The position numbers and the translations under genes were made by a program. Below are positions 46,415 through 57,525 of a DNA stretch of 64,000 bases, in pieces. This stretch comes from Corynespora cassiicola (Eukaryota; Ascomycota; Dothideomycetes; Pleosporales; Corynesporascaceae). The stretch covers positions 5,332,001 to 5,396,000 of the forward strand of contig JAEUWY010000002.1 in assembly GCA_022059125.1 (NCBI GenBank), given 5' to 3'. Within the stretch, counting starts at the first letter, position 1; every line of letters starts with the position of its first letter. The notes below the pieces were generated by a model. It searched no databases, had not been told where the DNA came from, and worked only from the letters and a program-made list of their open reading frames with translations.

Positions 46415-49400
46415 ATGGTGGAGACGGTGCAGATTGTCGCTAGCGTTGTGCAGATCGTTGACCTTACTATCAAGATCGTCAAGCGTCTCGATGAATATAG
46501 CGAGGCTTTTCACGGTCTTCCTGAATCTCTCAAACACACCACGGCTCGGCTACAAACTCTTGGATTGGTACTTGGAAATACTAGAGAAGCTTTCGCTAAT
46601 ATACAAGAGCAATGAACAAAGAAAGATGTTTCAGTAACCTTGGATGGGTGCCATGGACAGATAAAAGCCCTGGAGGATCTTATTAACAAACTCACCCTTT
46701 CAGATGGTGCCGAACTTTTTGAGAAGGGGAAAAAGGCCTTGAACAGCATTCGTTCCGATGAAAAGCTCGAGCGTATTAACAAAAATATTGATGGGTATGT
46801 TAAGGCACTTACACTTTTTCTGGTAGCAACGCAGTCCAAATCTTGACAAGGACCAGGTAGGATCATTGATTCTATCACTTTTATTTTTACTACAATGCTT
46901 ATTCGGAACTCAAGATGACCTACTTAAGGAGACCCAAAGCTCCCTAGAGCCTCCTAACGCTTTCGCAAACTACCAAAAATCCCTAATTTATCATCTCAAC
47001 GGGACAAATCAATGGCTCCTTGAGCTTGAAGCATACAAAAATTGAAAGGGATTCCAAAGCAATCAGACCTTTTGGCTTCGAGGTATAACTGGAGCAGGTA
47101 AAACCTTTCTGGCAACTGCGGTCATTAAAGATATGATGGATCACATTCAAGAAAAAACTGGCCATGGCTTGGCGTACTTCTACTTCGATTTTCAAGATTT
47201 GCAAAAGAACACCCCAGAGAATATGCTTCGCTCTCTATTGGTACAATAATTCAATCAGTGTAAATCAGCAATTCCCACTTTACAGGCCACATGGGATGAG
47301 TGCGGCAAGGGGCAGCGTGGTCTGTCAACATAATCACTTTTGCAGTTACTCCAGTGCATTATAACAAATTTCTCACATAGTATCGTCATTATTGACGCCT
47401 TGGACGAGTTTGGAGACATTTCTACACTCATGGATGCAATACAAGCATTGTGTGACTGGTGTTTGGACCACATGAATCTTTTCCTGTCTAGCAGGAACCA
47501 AGCGACCATTCAGGATGTCCTGGAAGATATTGTTTGTCCTGAACAACGGATCGAGGTATTTTCGAATCTCGTGGACCTGGATATCTAGGAATACATTGAA
47601 TACGAACTTGCTTCAAGGAAAAAGCTCCGAAAGTGGGACAAATCTATTGAAATTCGGGACCTTATATTTTCCAAGTTGATGGGAAAGTCACAAGGAATGT
47701 ATGTAAATATCATGCACTCTAGGTTTTATTATTTCTAATGTAAAAACAGGTTTCGGTAGGCCACTTGCCAGCTCGATACGATTGCAGAATTCTTCACTCG
47801 AAAAAGACTCATTGAAGCATTAGACGATTTACCAGATAGCTTAGAAGTAACTTAAGACCGGATTATGAGATCCATTTTGACCAAAGAGTCCCCACTGGCA
47901 CTGGGGATACTGCGCTGGTTTTCGCATTCATTGGAACCATTGACTTTCGATGCAATGGCCATAATGGTAGCTATTGATGGGCAGGAAGACATTCGATTTG
48001 ATCCAGGTCAGCAGCTGGAAGAGCCTTTGGAGGCTCTGCAGATCTGCTCTAGTCTGATCGCTCTGATGTCGGATACTGACGTGGGAGAGGCCTGGATCCA
48101 GCTTTCTCACTATTTTGTGAAAGAGTATCTGGTGTCCATTAGCATCTTTGCCAGTATTTCCGAATATTTTGCAGTGCCTTATGCAGATAGTTATGCCATC
48201 TTAGCACAGTCATGTCTGGTCTATCTCGACTACTATTCCTCGGACCTGGAATATGTGGAAGAGGAATTCAAGAAGACTACGTTGAGACACCCATGGCAGT
48301 GAGGCAGCAACTCGGATCCTCGTGTCGCGAGCTATTGCTTCCGCTATTGCTTCCGTCATGTTGACGAGGTCGACCTTTTCCCGGACTCATTGAAAAAAGT
48401 GTTATGTCGCACATTCTCCTCAAAAGGGGGCGCATACCGGTGGCACTTTTTGACATCAATTGGAAACACGGAATCCGCCAGTTCATACCAACACTGCATT
48501 ACGTATCCATTTGGGTTTGTATATCAGTGGTAAGGTTTTTGCTCGAGGAACTGAGTGCGGATGTCAACGAACAGAGCAATCATGGCGAAACAGCTATGCC
48601 ATATATCATGTGGCATCTTCGCTCATCTCTCCTCCCACCATACTCCCTTGGCCTTAAATCTTCAAAAGCTCATGGCTACAATGAGTCTCAAAATACGGTT
48701 CATGACAATTTCCTTGCCGTTGCCGTTGCAATAAAACACAGAGCCATCGAAACGCTTTTGGGAGCAGGTGGAGCCACGGTTGAGCCTGAAGGTGCCATTT
48801 CGGCATTCATAGTTGCTTGTAGGGTTGGAAATGTTCCTGCGCTAAGGCTGATGGTAAGTCGTGGTATTGACATCAGCGCGATGAGAGTATGGCAGCCCTC
48901 TAACAGTGATCTCGACAAATGCAGCTCTAAGACCATGGATGTAGAGATTGAATTTTCTCGTCCTTTTCATGAAGCGATATATACAGGACAACATTCGACT
49001 GTCCAGGCTCTCCTCGATTTGGGGGCAGATTTTGAAGCAGAAATCAATTTGCACGGAACCCTTCTTCAGGCAGCCTGCAGTAACTGTATAGACTATGGAC
49101 ACGCAGAGACCATGAAGATTCTTCTGGAGAATGGAGTCGAGATGAATAAGAAGAACGACATCAGAACTCCCCTTTCCCTGCTTTGTGGAAGTAGGTACGT
49201 CACGGAGGATTTGATCAATCGCTTCATTGCCCGTGGGTCAGATCCGAATCTGAGAGAGAAGAACTCACCTCATCATCCCTTATACATGGCTTCACTGAGG
49301 AGACGAGAAGACACAATTGAAATGCTCATTGAGAAAGGAGTGGATGTTGAAAATGACGAACAGCTCATTAAAGCGATAGTTATGGGTCTCAAGTCGGATG

Positions 49401-49794
49401 ATTTACATTCCCCGACTATATTGCATCAGTCATCCAAATTTTGCTTTGCTCCAGGGATGATTTGTCAGACCCAAAATCCATGCATGCCCTTCTGCTCAAC
49501 GCATTAGAGGCATCAATCAGCGAGCGCCTATACTCAGCAGCTACGATTCTTTTAGGTTTTCCGGAAACAAAATATAGAGGTGATTTTGGAAATTTATTCC
49601 GGATCAATCGGATAGACCTACGCGTGGAGGTGACCAAAGCGAATCGGATGATACATCAGGCACTGTGTCACTTTGAAACTGGACTTGGCGGTAGATCTTG
49701 GATCTCTGAGATCATAGATGCTCTGGTGGAGGCTAATATATATTATCCTTGCTGTGATGGGTGTGCGGCAGCTATGGAAATGTATTGGGAATGA
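46415..49794 (+). pseudogene. NACHT-ankyrin NLR, inactivated by multiple stops
   Basis: Fungal NLRs sense non-self and can trigger cell death. The parts are in normal order. The N-terminal helical domain (MVETVQIVASVVQIVDLTIK) starts at 46415. The NACHT P-loop GITGAGKTFLATA begins at 47082, and Walker B IVIIDALDEF lies near 47382. The post-NACHT GMFR-ATCQLDTIAEFF and LEALDDLPDSLE-type segment leads to ankyrin-like repeats (48540-49400), for example VQALLDLGADFEAEI and IEMLIEKGVDVEND. In-frame stops lie at 46613 TGA, 47043 TGA (Trp expected), 47247 TAA, 47331 TAA, 47586 TAG, 47757 TAG (Trp expected in GMFRW) and 47853 TAA (Tyr expected). Frame changes follow near 48300-48400 and 49440. Most stops fit C-to-T or G-to-A changes, as RIP makes. 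Not functional. Confidence 0.88.
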
Positions 49795-50337
49795 AGATGA
49801 CAATATACTAAATAGTTATGCATTGATTCTGGGCAACAATCATCATTTGTGTCTCAAGCGGCGCTGGATCTTTGATCATAATCCGTCCACATGATAGGAA
49901 ACTAAAGTAAAAGTTACATTCTATCGAATTAGTGAAGTCAGATATAATTTTTGTGGGAAGTATTTCGATCCAAACTGTGGGCACCATTCTCTGGTCTTAG
50001 ATGGTTATGCCGAGAAACGGATGTTATCAATATGACCGCCTCTCGCCGAATATAGGCCCATACAAAATTAATGCCTCCTGCAACTAATCGATAAGCAGTG
50101 CCCTTGTAGAGGCGGGTGAGTGATGATATACGTCCGACAAGCTCTGTGCGCAACGGCTATATCAGTATGTACTAGACTTGATCGGTAAAGCGCACAGGCC
50201 TCCTACCTTGACATATAAGAACGACTTCCGGGTGCCAAACACACAACCGCGATAAATCTCTCATTATTATATCATCAAACACTGCAATTTCATATAACTG
50301 TTCCGCCTGACCGTAGACCAATACGAATTTCCCCGAT
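49795..50337. other. Intergenic region
   Basis: Short ORFs on both strands, no domain. Nothing recognised. Confidence 0.5.
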
Positions 50338-50730
50338 ATGCTGCCGGAAACCTGCGGGCAATGTAACATCGAGAAAAAGGACTACTTTTCCGAGCGAATC
50401 GTACGTCACAGAGCTATGACCACGGGCTGTGCTGACCAATATTCCAGGAGAGAAGCGGAAGCAGCTCTAAAGGCGTAGAGTCACAGCAACCGACATCATT
50501 GTGCAAATGTAGATCAAAAACCTCAACGGGGTGAGACAATTGCGGACAGCTATGCGCAAAGACTAATGTATTCGCACAGGGAGGCGGTTGATACGGTTTT
50601 TGTTGAGCTTGCTACAGTCATAGACGAGAATTCAAAAACGATTAACGAGAATACGGAAAAACTCACAGATTTACTAAAGAAATTAGAAGCACTGTCAAAG
50701 CGACGTAAATTGGTTGTATTAGATACTTGA
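50338..50730 (+). pseudogene. Interrupted small ORF, zinc-knuckle/coiled-coil-like
   Basis: One reading frame of 130 codons from ATG 50338 to TGA 50730 is open except for a single TAG at 50476 (codon 47). The first part begins MLPETCGQCNIEKKDYFSER. After the stop come HREAVDTVFVELATVIDENS and TEKLTDLLKKLEALSKRRK, which look like an amphipathic coiled coil. Protein-like composition runs across the stop, so a gene that lost one Gln or Trp codon is likely. I see no intron that would remove the TAG and keep the frame. The family is unknown. Confidence 0.45.
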
Positions 50731-52114
50731 TGTACTTGTAGGCTGCTACAGCACCGTGATGAACGGATTTTTTTTTCCTTTTCTTAAAATCGGCGCTCTG
50801 GTACTTGAACTTCTTGGAAACACGATATGATTGATTTTTGCTCCCCGCCCTGTTTGTCAAAGCGACCTTCGACTCATGTACCTAGGTATGTGAAAACGAC
50901 GTTTCGCAAACCGACCCGGGCACGATTACCATATACAGAACACGCCCATCTGTCAACGATTGTTGAGGAACTATGGGGTAATCCTCTTTGCTAACGGATT
51001 TCAGTAAATTTTGCAAAGATTTTGCAAGCTCCCAGCTGCCCATTTAAGAACTACGACCTGCAAGCTGTCTACTTTCCATTTGTAGTTTGGTGCAATCTTC
51101 TCTTTGAGGTGGTTAATACCCGGCCCTCTCGATGCTCAAGAAACCTGTTGTGGACGACAAGGCCAATGCAACGGTCCGATTCTTTGAGTTGGATGACGCA
51201 GGGTTAGATGCCGTCCCCAGATGCACTAGCGTTTTCGCCTAACTGAGTATAGTCAGGGTCTACGCGTCGATGGGCTTGTGCCGCGAGGGATTCACTCACG
51301 GTAAACTCGATTAACAAATCAACATGATGCGCGGTTTCTTCCATACTTACTGATTTGTATATTCTAAAATGATTGTTTAAATTCCTGCAAGCACAGTAAG
51401 TTCGTTCAAATAGTCTGTGTCTGCTTCTGCTGTGATTGGGATGCACTAGGGATTTGTTGCGCAGGCTGCCTAAGTGTCAGGGCGACTGAGGTGTTGGCGC
51501 ATGCCCAAAGTTCCTGTCGAGGCTAGATGCTTCACGTAATGAGAAAAAGTAAACCAGCTGTAAATGGCAACTACTATGTACAGTAAAACTGCTTGTTCTT
51601 TTTACGAAAATGCTTTATGCAGCTCAGCCCAACCTAGGAACTGGAGATTTGAACTCAAGTAACTGTTTGGAGCGGCTACTCCTGATGAGAACCCCACTAC
51701 GGCCGCGGATTTGTATGGTTACCCTGTCACACTACAAGATGGATTTAGAACATCCTCTCTGCGTGGCAAATGCACCGATTCTAGGGCCCTGGTTTGGGCT
51801 CGCAGGCCCACTGTTAGCGCTCTCAGGAACATGACGCGGTAACGAACGTTTTAAGGATATGGTGACCGCAGTAATCCCGAGGCTCTGGAGTATATACCGC
51901 AAGGAGTTATCTTGGTCTCCTTTTGGTGTTCCGATTTAATAAAATCCCTGTAATATGTCTGTGCGCTGTTTCTTTCCGATGCTGGCCTACAACTGCCGCA
52001 ATCTCGAAGTCCAACTTGCTTTGGCACGGAAGCAAGTCGCATAACTGTCCCCCTTTATCCCAACCTTCAGAAAGATGCATTGAAGAGCTCGTCTTTTTGT
52101 ACCAAAAACTTACC
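50731..52114. other. 1.4-kb intergenic region
   Basis: No ORF of interest. One TACCTAGGTA-like palindrome lies near 50879. Nothing else recognised. Confidence 0.5.
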
Positions 52115-52540
52115 ATGTCCTCGAATGAGAGCAAGCCTGCGACAGTCTCGCGCGAACTCATACAGCCCAAAGACCATCAAGAAGAGCCGATCCGGCAGAC
52201 AGCGAGATCGAAATCCTCATCCCGCCGCTCTAGGAGACAGCGAAGTCGAAGAGATACGCAGAGTGGGAAGGTCTCTAGTTCACCCTCGACAGAATCCCTA
52301 GCTATTTGTGCGTCTCAGAACAAAGCGGAGTCTTTGGAACGAAAGCATTCAGATACATCACTGGAAAGATACTCGACAAAGTCGATGGCGTTAGAGAGCC
52401 ATCCAGAAGAGAATGAAACACATACACAGCAGAATGCTGAGAAAAAAAGAAACGGCTTGCAGGTTGCTATACGGACAAACCTTCAAGTTGAAATCGAGCT
52501 GAAGGCTTCAATTCGAGGAGACCTCACCGTATCTCTATAG
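52115..52540 (+). CDS. Small basic Ser/Arg-rich hypothetical protein
   Basis: A 141-residue protein from ATG 52115 (MSSNESKPATVSREL). The frame extends upstream without a stop but the extension has no coding character. An Arg/Ser-rich segment (RSKSSSRRSRRQRSRRD) could be a nuclear signal. The C-terminus, QVAIRTNLQVEIELKASIRG followed by DLTVSL, resembles a short hydrophobic-alternating ending I associate with small uncharacterised fungal proteins. No enzyme domain. It ends only about 50 bp before the AT-rich block, so base changes there could affect it. The function is unknown. Confidence 0.6.
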   Translation: MSSNESKPATVSRELIQPKDHQEEPIRQTARSKSSSRRSRRQRSRRDTQSGKVSSSPSTESLAICASQNKAESLERKHSDTSLERYSTKSMALESHPEENETHTQQNAEKKRNGLQVAIRTNLQVEIELKASIRGDLTVSL

Positions 52541-53189
52541 TGAGTCATTGTTATCCAGCTTTACGAACACAAATTTCTCTTTTAAGAGCGCTTCATAATG
52601 CTTTCTTAACAATAATACTGTTAATACTAACAATATACAGTCAATAAGCCGAATAGTTCAGACCTAATAGAATATTTATCAAAGATGTTAAGGTGGAATT
52701 TTACAGTTTATACTACAGAAATATAATATTAAAATAGTTAAATAAAAAGAATTTTATTTTTTAATTAAACTAACTATAAATTTTTTTCTAATTTTATTAA
52801 GTTAAATTTAAATAAATGATACTAAAAGCATAGCTTTAATTTTCTATTTTTTTTTACTTTATTTTAATTTTATTATTAATAAGTAGTAAGTATATTATAT
52901 TATTTTTATTTTACTTTAGTTAGTACGTAAACTTTTATTTTTACTTCTATATTAAAGCTTTTAGTACTAAGTTTTAAAATTTTTATTACATAATTTTATT
53001 AATTATATAATATTAAGTCTATTACGTAATTTATACTTTTATTTTAAATAGAAATAAATATTTATTTTAATAATTTTTTCTACTTTTAACTGATATTAAT
53101 TATTATAAATATATAAATTTGAGATTTTAGTTTTTTCTATTATTTTTATTTTATTATTTATCTAAAAAGCTGTGAAAGTTTTTTTTTTT

Positions 53190-53345
53190 TAGTTTTACTA
53201 AACTAAAACTAAATAATAAATATAGATAATAAATATAAATAGTAATAAACTAGTTAGACGTTTAATAAAATAGTAACTAAAAATAATAAAAAATATTTAA
53301 ATTATTAATAAGTATATAAGTAAGTTTTATTTTATAAGTACGTAA
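53190..53345. repeat. Dispersed repeat R, copy 3
   Basis: Collinear with 23905-24065, for example TAGTTTTACTAAACTAAAAC for TAGCTGTGCTGGGCTAGAAC. Nearly every difference is C-to-T or G-to-A. Confidence 0.7.
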
Positions 53346-53972
53346 GTTATAAAAATTATAATAAAAAATAAAATATTATATTATACTATTAAAGTTTTAA
53401 AACTTTAAAATAGTAATATAAAAGTTTATTTAAAGTTATTATAATATTAAAAAGAATAATTATAATATATAAGCTAGTAAAGCTTTTTTTTAAAAAAGTT
53501 ATTAAGCTGTAAATATTAATTTTAATATATAAAAATACTATCTACTAAACTAAAACTATATAAAACATTTTTTTAACTAGAATTTTTAAGTTATAATTTT
53601 TCTAAATTATAAAAAAAAATTTATTTTAATTAAAACTTATTATAAATAAATTATTTTAGAGAATTAGAATAGTTTACAGCTAATATAGCGTAGTAATATA
53701 ACTATAATAGCTATAATAGCTATAACAATTTATAAAACTTTAATTTTTATAGCTATACTTAATATAGTTAATATTGTTTTAATAACTTTAGTTTATAGTA
53801 AAAAAAAGATATTTTAAAAAATTTAGTACTAATAATAAACTAAAATAAAAACTTTAACTTTATTATATAATATTTTTATTTAAATATTTTATTTAGTAAA
53901 TAGTTTTTTTTTAAAAAAATTTTTAAAAGCGTCTAAAAAATAGTAGTTTAAATAGTAGTTTAAGTAGTAGTA

Positions 53973-54764
53973 CAGAAAGGTAATATTAAAAAAAAGTATA
54001 TAAAAAAATATACTTTTTAAACTTATCTAACTTTTTATCTAAAACAGCTATTTTTTTTTTAAAAAAAAAGCTAATTATTAAGAAATTTATTAGTATTATT
54101 AAATAATATAAAGAAATTAATAGTTTATATAATTTTTCTAGTATTTAAAAAAGTAAAAAAAAGTAAAAAAAAATTAAACTTAAATACGTTGTAATTTTTT
54201 TTCTAGCGTATAATTTTTTTATAATAAAGCTATTTATAGTATATAATTATATAAAAAAAAATAACATAAGTTTATTTTCTAAAAAAAAAAAGTTAAAATA
54301 AATTAATATATAATAAATTATTAATATTTAGTATAATATTTTTTAGCGTTTATAACTGCTTTATAACGTTTAAAAAACATACAATTATTTATTATCTTCT
54401 GTAGAATTAAATTCTACTTTTTAATTATAGCTAGTTTAAATAGAAAGTTATTAAAGTCTAATAAGTATAACTTTTTTATTACACTTTTTTAATATTATTT
54501 CTCTATATAATAAAATAAAAAATAAATATTATACGCTATAAAAAAAATTATATTTTTAAAATTATATTTTTTTTTACTACTTTTTTACTATAATTTTTTT
54601 AGTAATAAAAATTATAAAAGTTATTAATTTTCTTAAACTAAAAACGGCTTACTAATTTCTATAAAACTAGTTTTTTGTTAATTTAATAGCTAGTTTAGTT
54701 AAAAAGATATCTAAGTTTAAAAAGTATAATTTTTTAATAACTTTTTTTTAATGTTACTCTTCTG
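53973..54764 (-). mobile_element. Decayed, shortened Tc1/mariner copy
   Basis: The left end CAGAAAGGTAATATTAAA and the right end AATGTTACTCTTCTG are inverted repeats, each flanked by TA. Between them, about 54300-54430 matches the reverse complement of the transposase 3' part seen at 360-480. A further degraded end (TTATTTCTCTATA) lies at about 54490-54506, so a second truncated copy may be nested. No coding capacity. Confidence 0.6.
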
Positions 54765-55144
54765 TACTAATAAATTTTGAAAAATGTTGTAGCGGGTACA
54801 TAACTTTCTACTTTTAATTTAAAATCACCTACTACTAATACCCGCTATATTAGAATGGCTGGATATGAATATTTTGTGCTCCCATGTTGTATTTTAGACT
54901 CCATAGATGGCATTGTACAGATTCAGCAATAACAGGGCGCTGACCGATATCACCGTCAAACTTGACCCTGAAGGTCATAATAGTTTCATAGCCCCAAAAT
55001 TGTTCTTTGCGCCAAATCTAAGTACTTCAAAGTCCTTTTTAGCCAATTTTTGGGATAGTGGAGTAGTGGAAGAGAGGAGGTACGGGTATACTAACTTGCC
55101 AATCTATTCAAGCTCGTCCCAAGCCAAGGAAACGACCTTCGATG

Positions 55145-55598
55145 TCGCTTTGAATCACTGAGGTTCGAGTCTCTTCTAGAGTCTACCTACAACCCGAATG
55201 ATAAATTCCCGCGCTTGATCAGTGTATACGGCCACAGAACTGCGCAGCAGATGCTCCAAGCCATCCGCACCGACTTTGCATGCATCCAAGTGGCAACCAA
55301 GTACCTGACCACCACGATGCACATGTATTCTGTGCGGTCTCGCACTGAGGAAGACGCTCCCAGCGAGGAGGGAAATTTCCTCAAGATCTTCGACGCACTG
55401 CATGAGTGGAAGCACGTGGATGATGGAGAAATAATCCCAAAAGAATTCCTCAACAGTTGTTCCAACGGGTTCTTCACGTACTTACTGCTGGTGTACGCTG
55501 TTGTACTCGATAATTTCAAGTTTGGATGCGACTTGCTTGTGCATTTTATCAATTTCTTTTCTCCTGAGAGGCAGAGTAAAGGACAAGTACTGTCATAG
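55145..55598 (+). CDS. Orphan hypothetical ORF, possibly a partial gene
   Basis: An open frame from about 55145 (RFESLLESTYNPNDKFPRLI) runs through VYGHRTAQQMLQAIRTDFAC, EEDAPSEEGNFLKIFDALHE and a hydrophobic stretch (FFTYLLLVYAVVLDNF) to the stop at 55598. Composition is protein-like. The start is unclear: the first near-cognate start is 55215, and a different frame (54907-55161, MALYRFSNNRALTDITVKLD) lies just upstream and could be an earlier exon. I found no splice pair that joins them convincingly. It may be the remnant of a longer gene cut by the neighbouring AT block. The family is not recognised. Confidence 0.4.
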
Positions 55599-55888
55599 CT
55601 TTTCTTCATGAATAGCAGATGCCACGTGAAACCTGGAAGCAAGAAATCCGTATGTTCACCTGGGTATGTATACGAATCAATGATTGCATACTATCTGTGC
55701 GAACCTCTAGGTTCCTGAGGAACGGTCAGTAAAAGCTGAATAGTATCTTTCAATAGTGACATGTGATCAAAGTGCTTGTCACACTTCACGATATAAATAA
55801 GTTGGAGTCTTTTTAGAAGATTATTAATTGGAAATCTATTATGTACATACGTATATATGTTTCTTTATAGTCTATTCATACTCGACAT

Positions 55889-57525
55889 TCAGTACGCATA
55901 CCGAAAGTGCTTTGCCTCCCAATCAGTCTGGTCCTTGAACCCGTCTTCGACTGCCTGTTCGTGCTCCCCACTCCCATACTTCTTATCTCTCACTTTGTTA
56001 TCCCACCGCATATACCCCATCAGCGCGATAGCAATTGCCACCATCCCACAATAACACACCACCAACCCCGTAAGCGCAGAAAAATATCTCGGCGCCTCTC
56101 TCGCAAAGAATATGTTAGCTCCAATGATGTTGCCCGCGGCGTAGAACAAGAACCACAGTCCGTTGGCAGTACTCCGCTTCGTATGTCCCGCGATATTCGT
56201 GGTGAGCAAGTTCCACGAGAGAATGACCGGGGCGCCGATCAGGTACTGTAGCCATGTGCAACCGACGAGGGACCAGCGATCTTCGAGGGACGTGAGGCGG
56301 ATGCCCAACAGACCTCCCAGCGGCGGCAGACAGATCAGCGCGAGTATAATGCATCGCGAATTTCGGAAGTACCCTGCCGCAAGCCCGCACAGCGGGACCA
56401 GAACAAACTCGAAGGCGCCAGTCGGAAGTTGCAAAAGCGTGGCGTAGATGCCCGAAAACCCGAACCCTCGGATGAGCGAGGACGCAAAGTTGGATACTCC
56501 GCCGTTGATGATGCCGCAACTCATACCTATCAGCATAAGGGCCCAGACCTTGATGTCAAGCACTGCTTCCAGCGCTTGGTGCGGGCGGAATTGCTTCGTC
56601 TTGACGCCGATCATGTTGCTCGCCACCCGGTCGATCGCCACGATGCGCTGCTTGTGGCTCAAGAACTTGGCACTCGACGGCGAATCGGGCATAACATAAA
56701 GGAACACCCACGCCCACACAAAATTCAGCAGGCCGATGACCAGGAAGATGAGCTGCCAGACGCGCAGCGCGCCTCCAACCGCATGCCCAAGCCCATACCC
56801 GAACAACGCCCCCAGCATGGTCGCCATGCCGTTGAACGCAAGGAACACGCACATGCGGAGTGGTTGCTCCTCGCGTGTATAAAACATGCTCACGATGTTC
56901 ATGATGGCGGGCGAGATGGAGGCCTCGAACATGCCGAGCAGAAAGCGCAGAACCAGCATGCCGGCGTAGTTTTTGGCGGCGATGTGGCACAGGAGCAGCA
57001 CGCTCCAGGTCAGGATCATGGAGCCCGTGTACTTGGAAACGGGCAAGCGTTGGATCAAGTAGTTTGCAGGGAGCGCCCAGAAGAGGTATCCAAAATTGAA
57101 GATGGCAGCGACCCAGTTGTAGCGGCCGTTTTCGAGGCCGAGGTCGGGGATGAGCTCGTAGGCCGAGGCATAGTTTAGAGAGAGCTTGTCGAGGAATTGG
57201 ATCATGTAGGTTATGCATATCTATATCCCTTGTAAGTATGTTTTTTTCCCTCCCTATATGTTGATTTCGGGGGAAACACTGCGGGCAATTGGGTGAGGGC
57301 AGGGAGAGGAATGGGGAGACGAACCATGGGCATGATAACCCAGTCAATCTTGCGCAAAACAATCTTTCGCTCGGCTTCCAGCTCTTCACGAGAGTATTGT
57401 CGCACTTCGAGATATAGCTCTGCTCCAATGTCTCGCATCTGCTTCTCCGCGGCAAGTTGGCCCTCGTCAATGCTCGGCGAGGGCATTATCTCAGGTTGCT
57501 TCTCAGGGTCCTTGTCCGCCATCAT
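55889..57525 (-). CDS. MFS transporter, anion:cation symporter (allantoate permease-like)
   Basis: Two exons, 57325-57525 and 55889-57220, with a 104-nt intron (GTTCGT...GATATAG) in phase 0; 510 residues. The cytosolic N-terminus ends in RKIDWVIMPM, which splices to ICITYMIQFLDKLSLNYASA. That is the typical first membrane helix and loop of the ACS/Dal5 family. About twelve hydrophobic helices follow, with GMFEASISPAIMNIVSMFYT (the family GxxEAxxxP signature), GALFGYGLGH, and FRPHQALEAVLDIKVW in the central loop. Substrates in this family include allantoate, nicotinate, pantothenate and other organic anions; which applies is unknown. Start at the first of two adjacent ATGs (57525). Intact. Confidence 0.92.

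Larger units (their letters stand above)
52560..54850. other. AT-rich RIP-affected block (2.3 kb)
   Basis: A sharp fall in GC with no ORF. It contains copy 3 of dispersed repeat R (53190-53345) and transposon remnants with TA-flanked inverted repeats (53973-54764). Confidence 0.8.

Noticed and set aside
55161..55172. GGTTCGAGTC resembles a tRNA B box
   Set aside because: No A box at the right distance and no cloverleaf arms can be drawn around it; it lies in an open reading frame.
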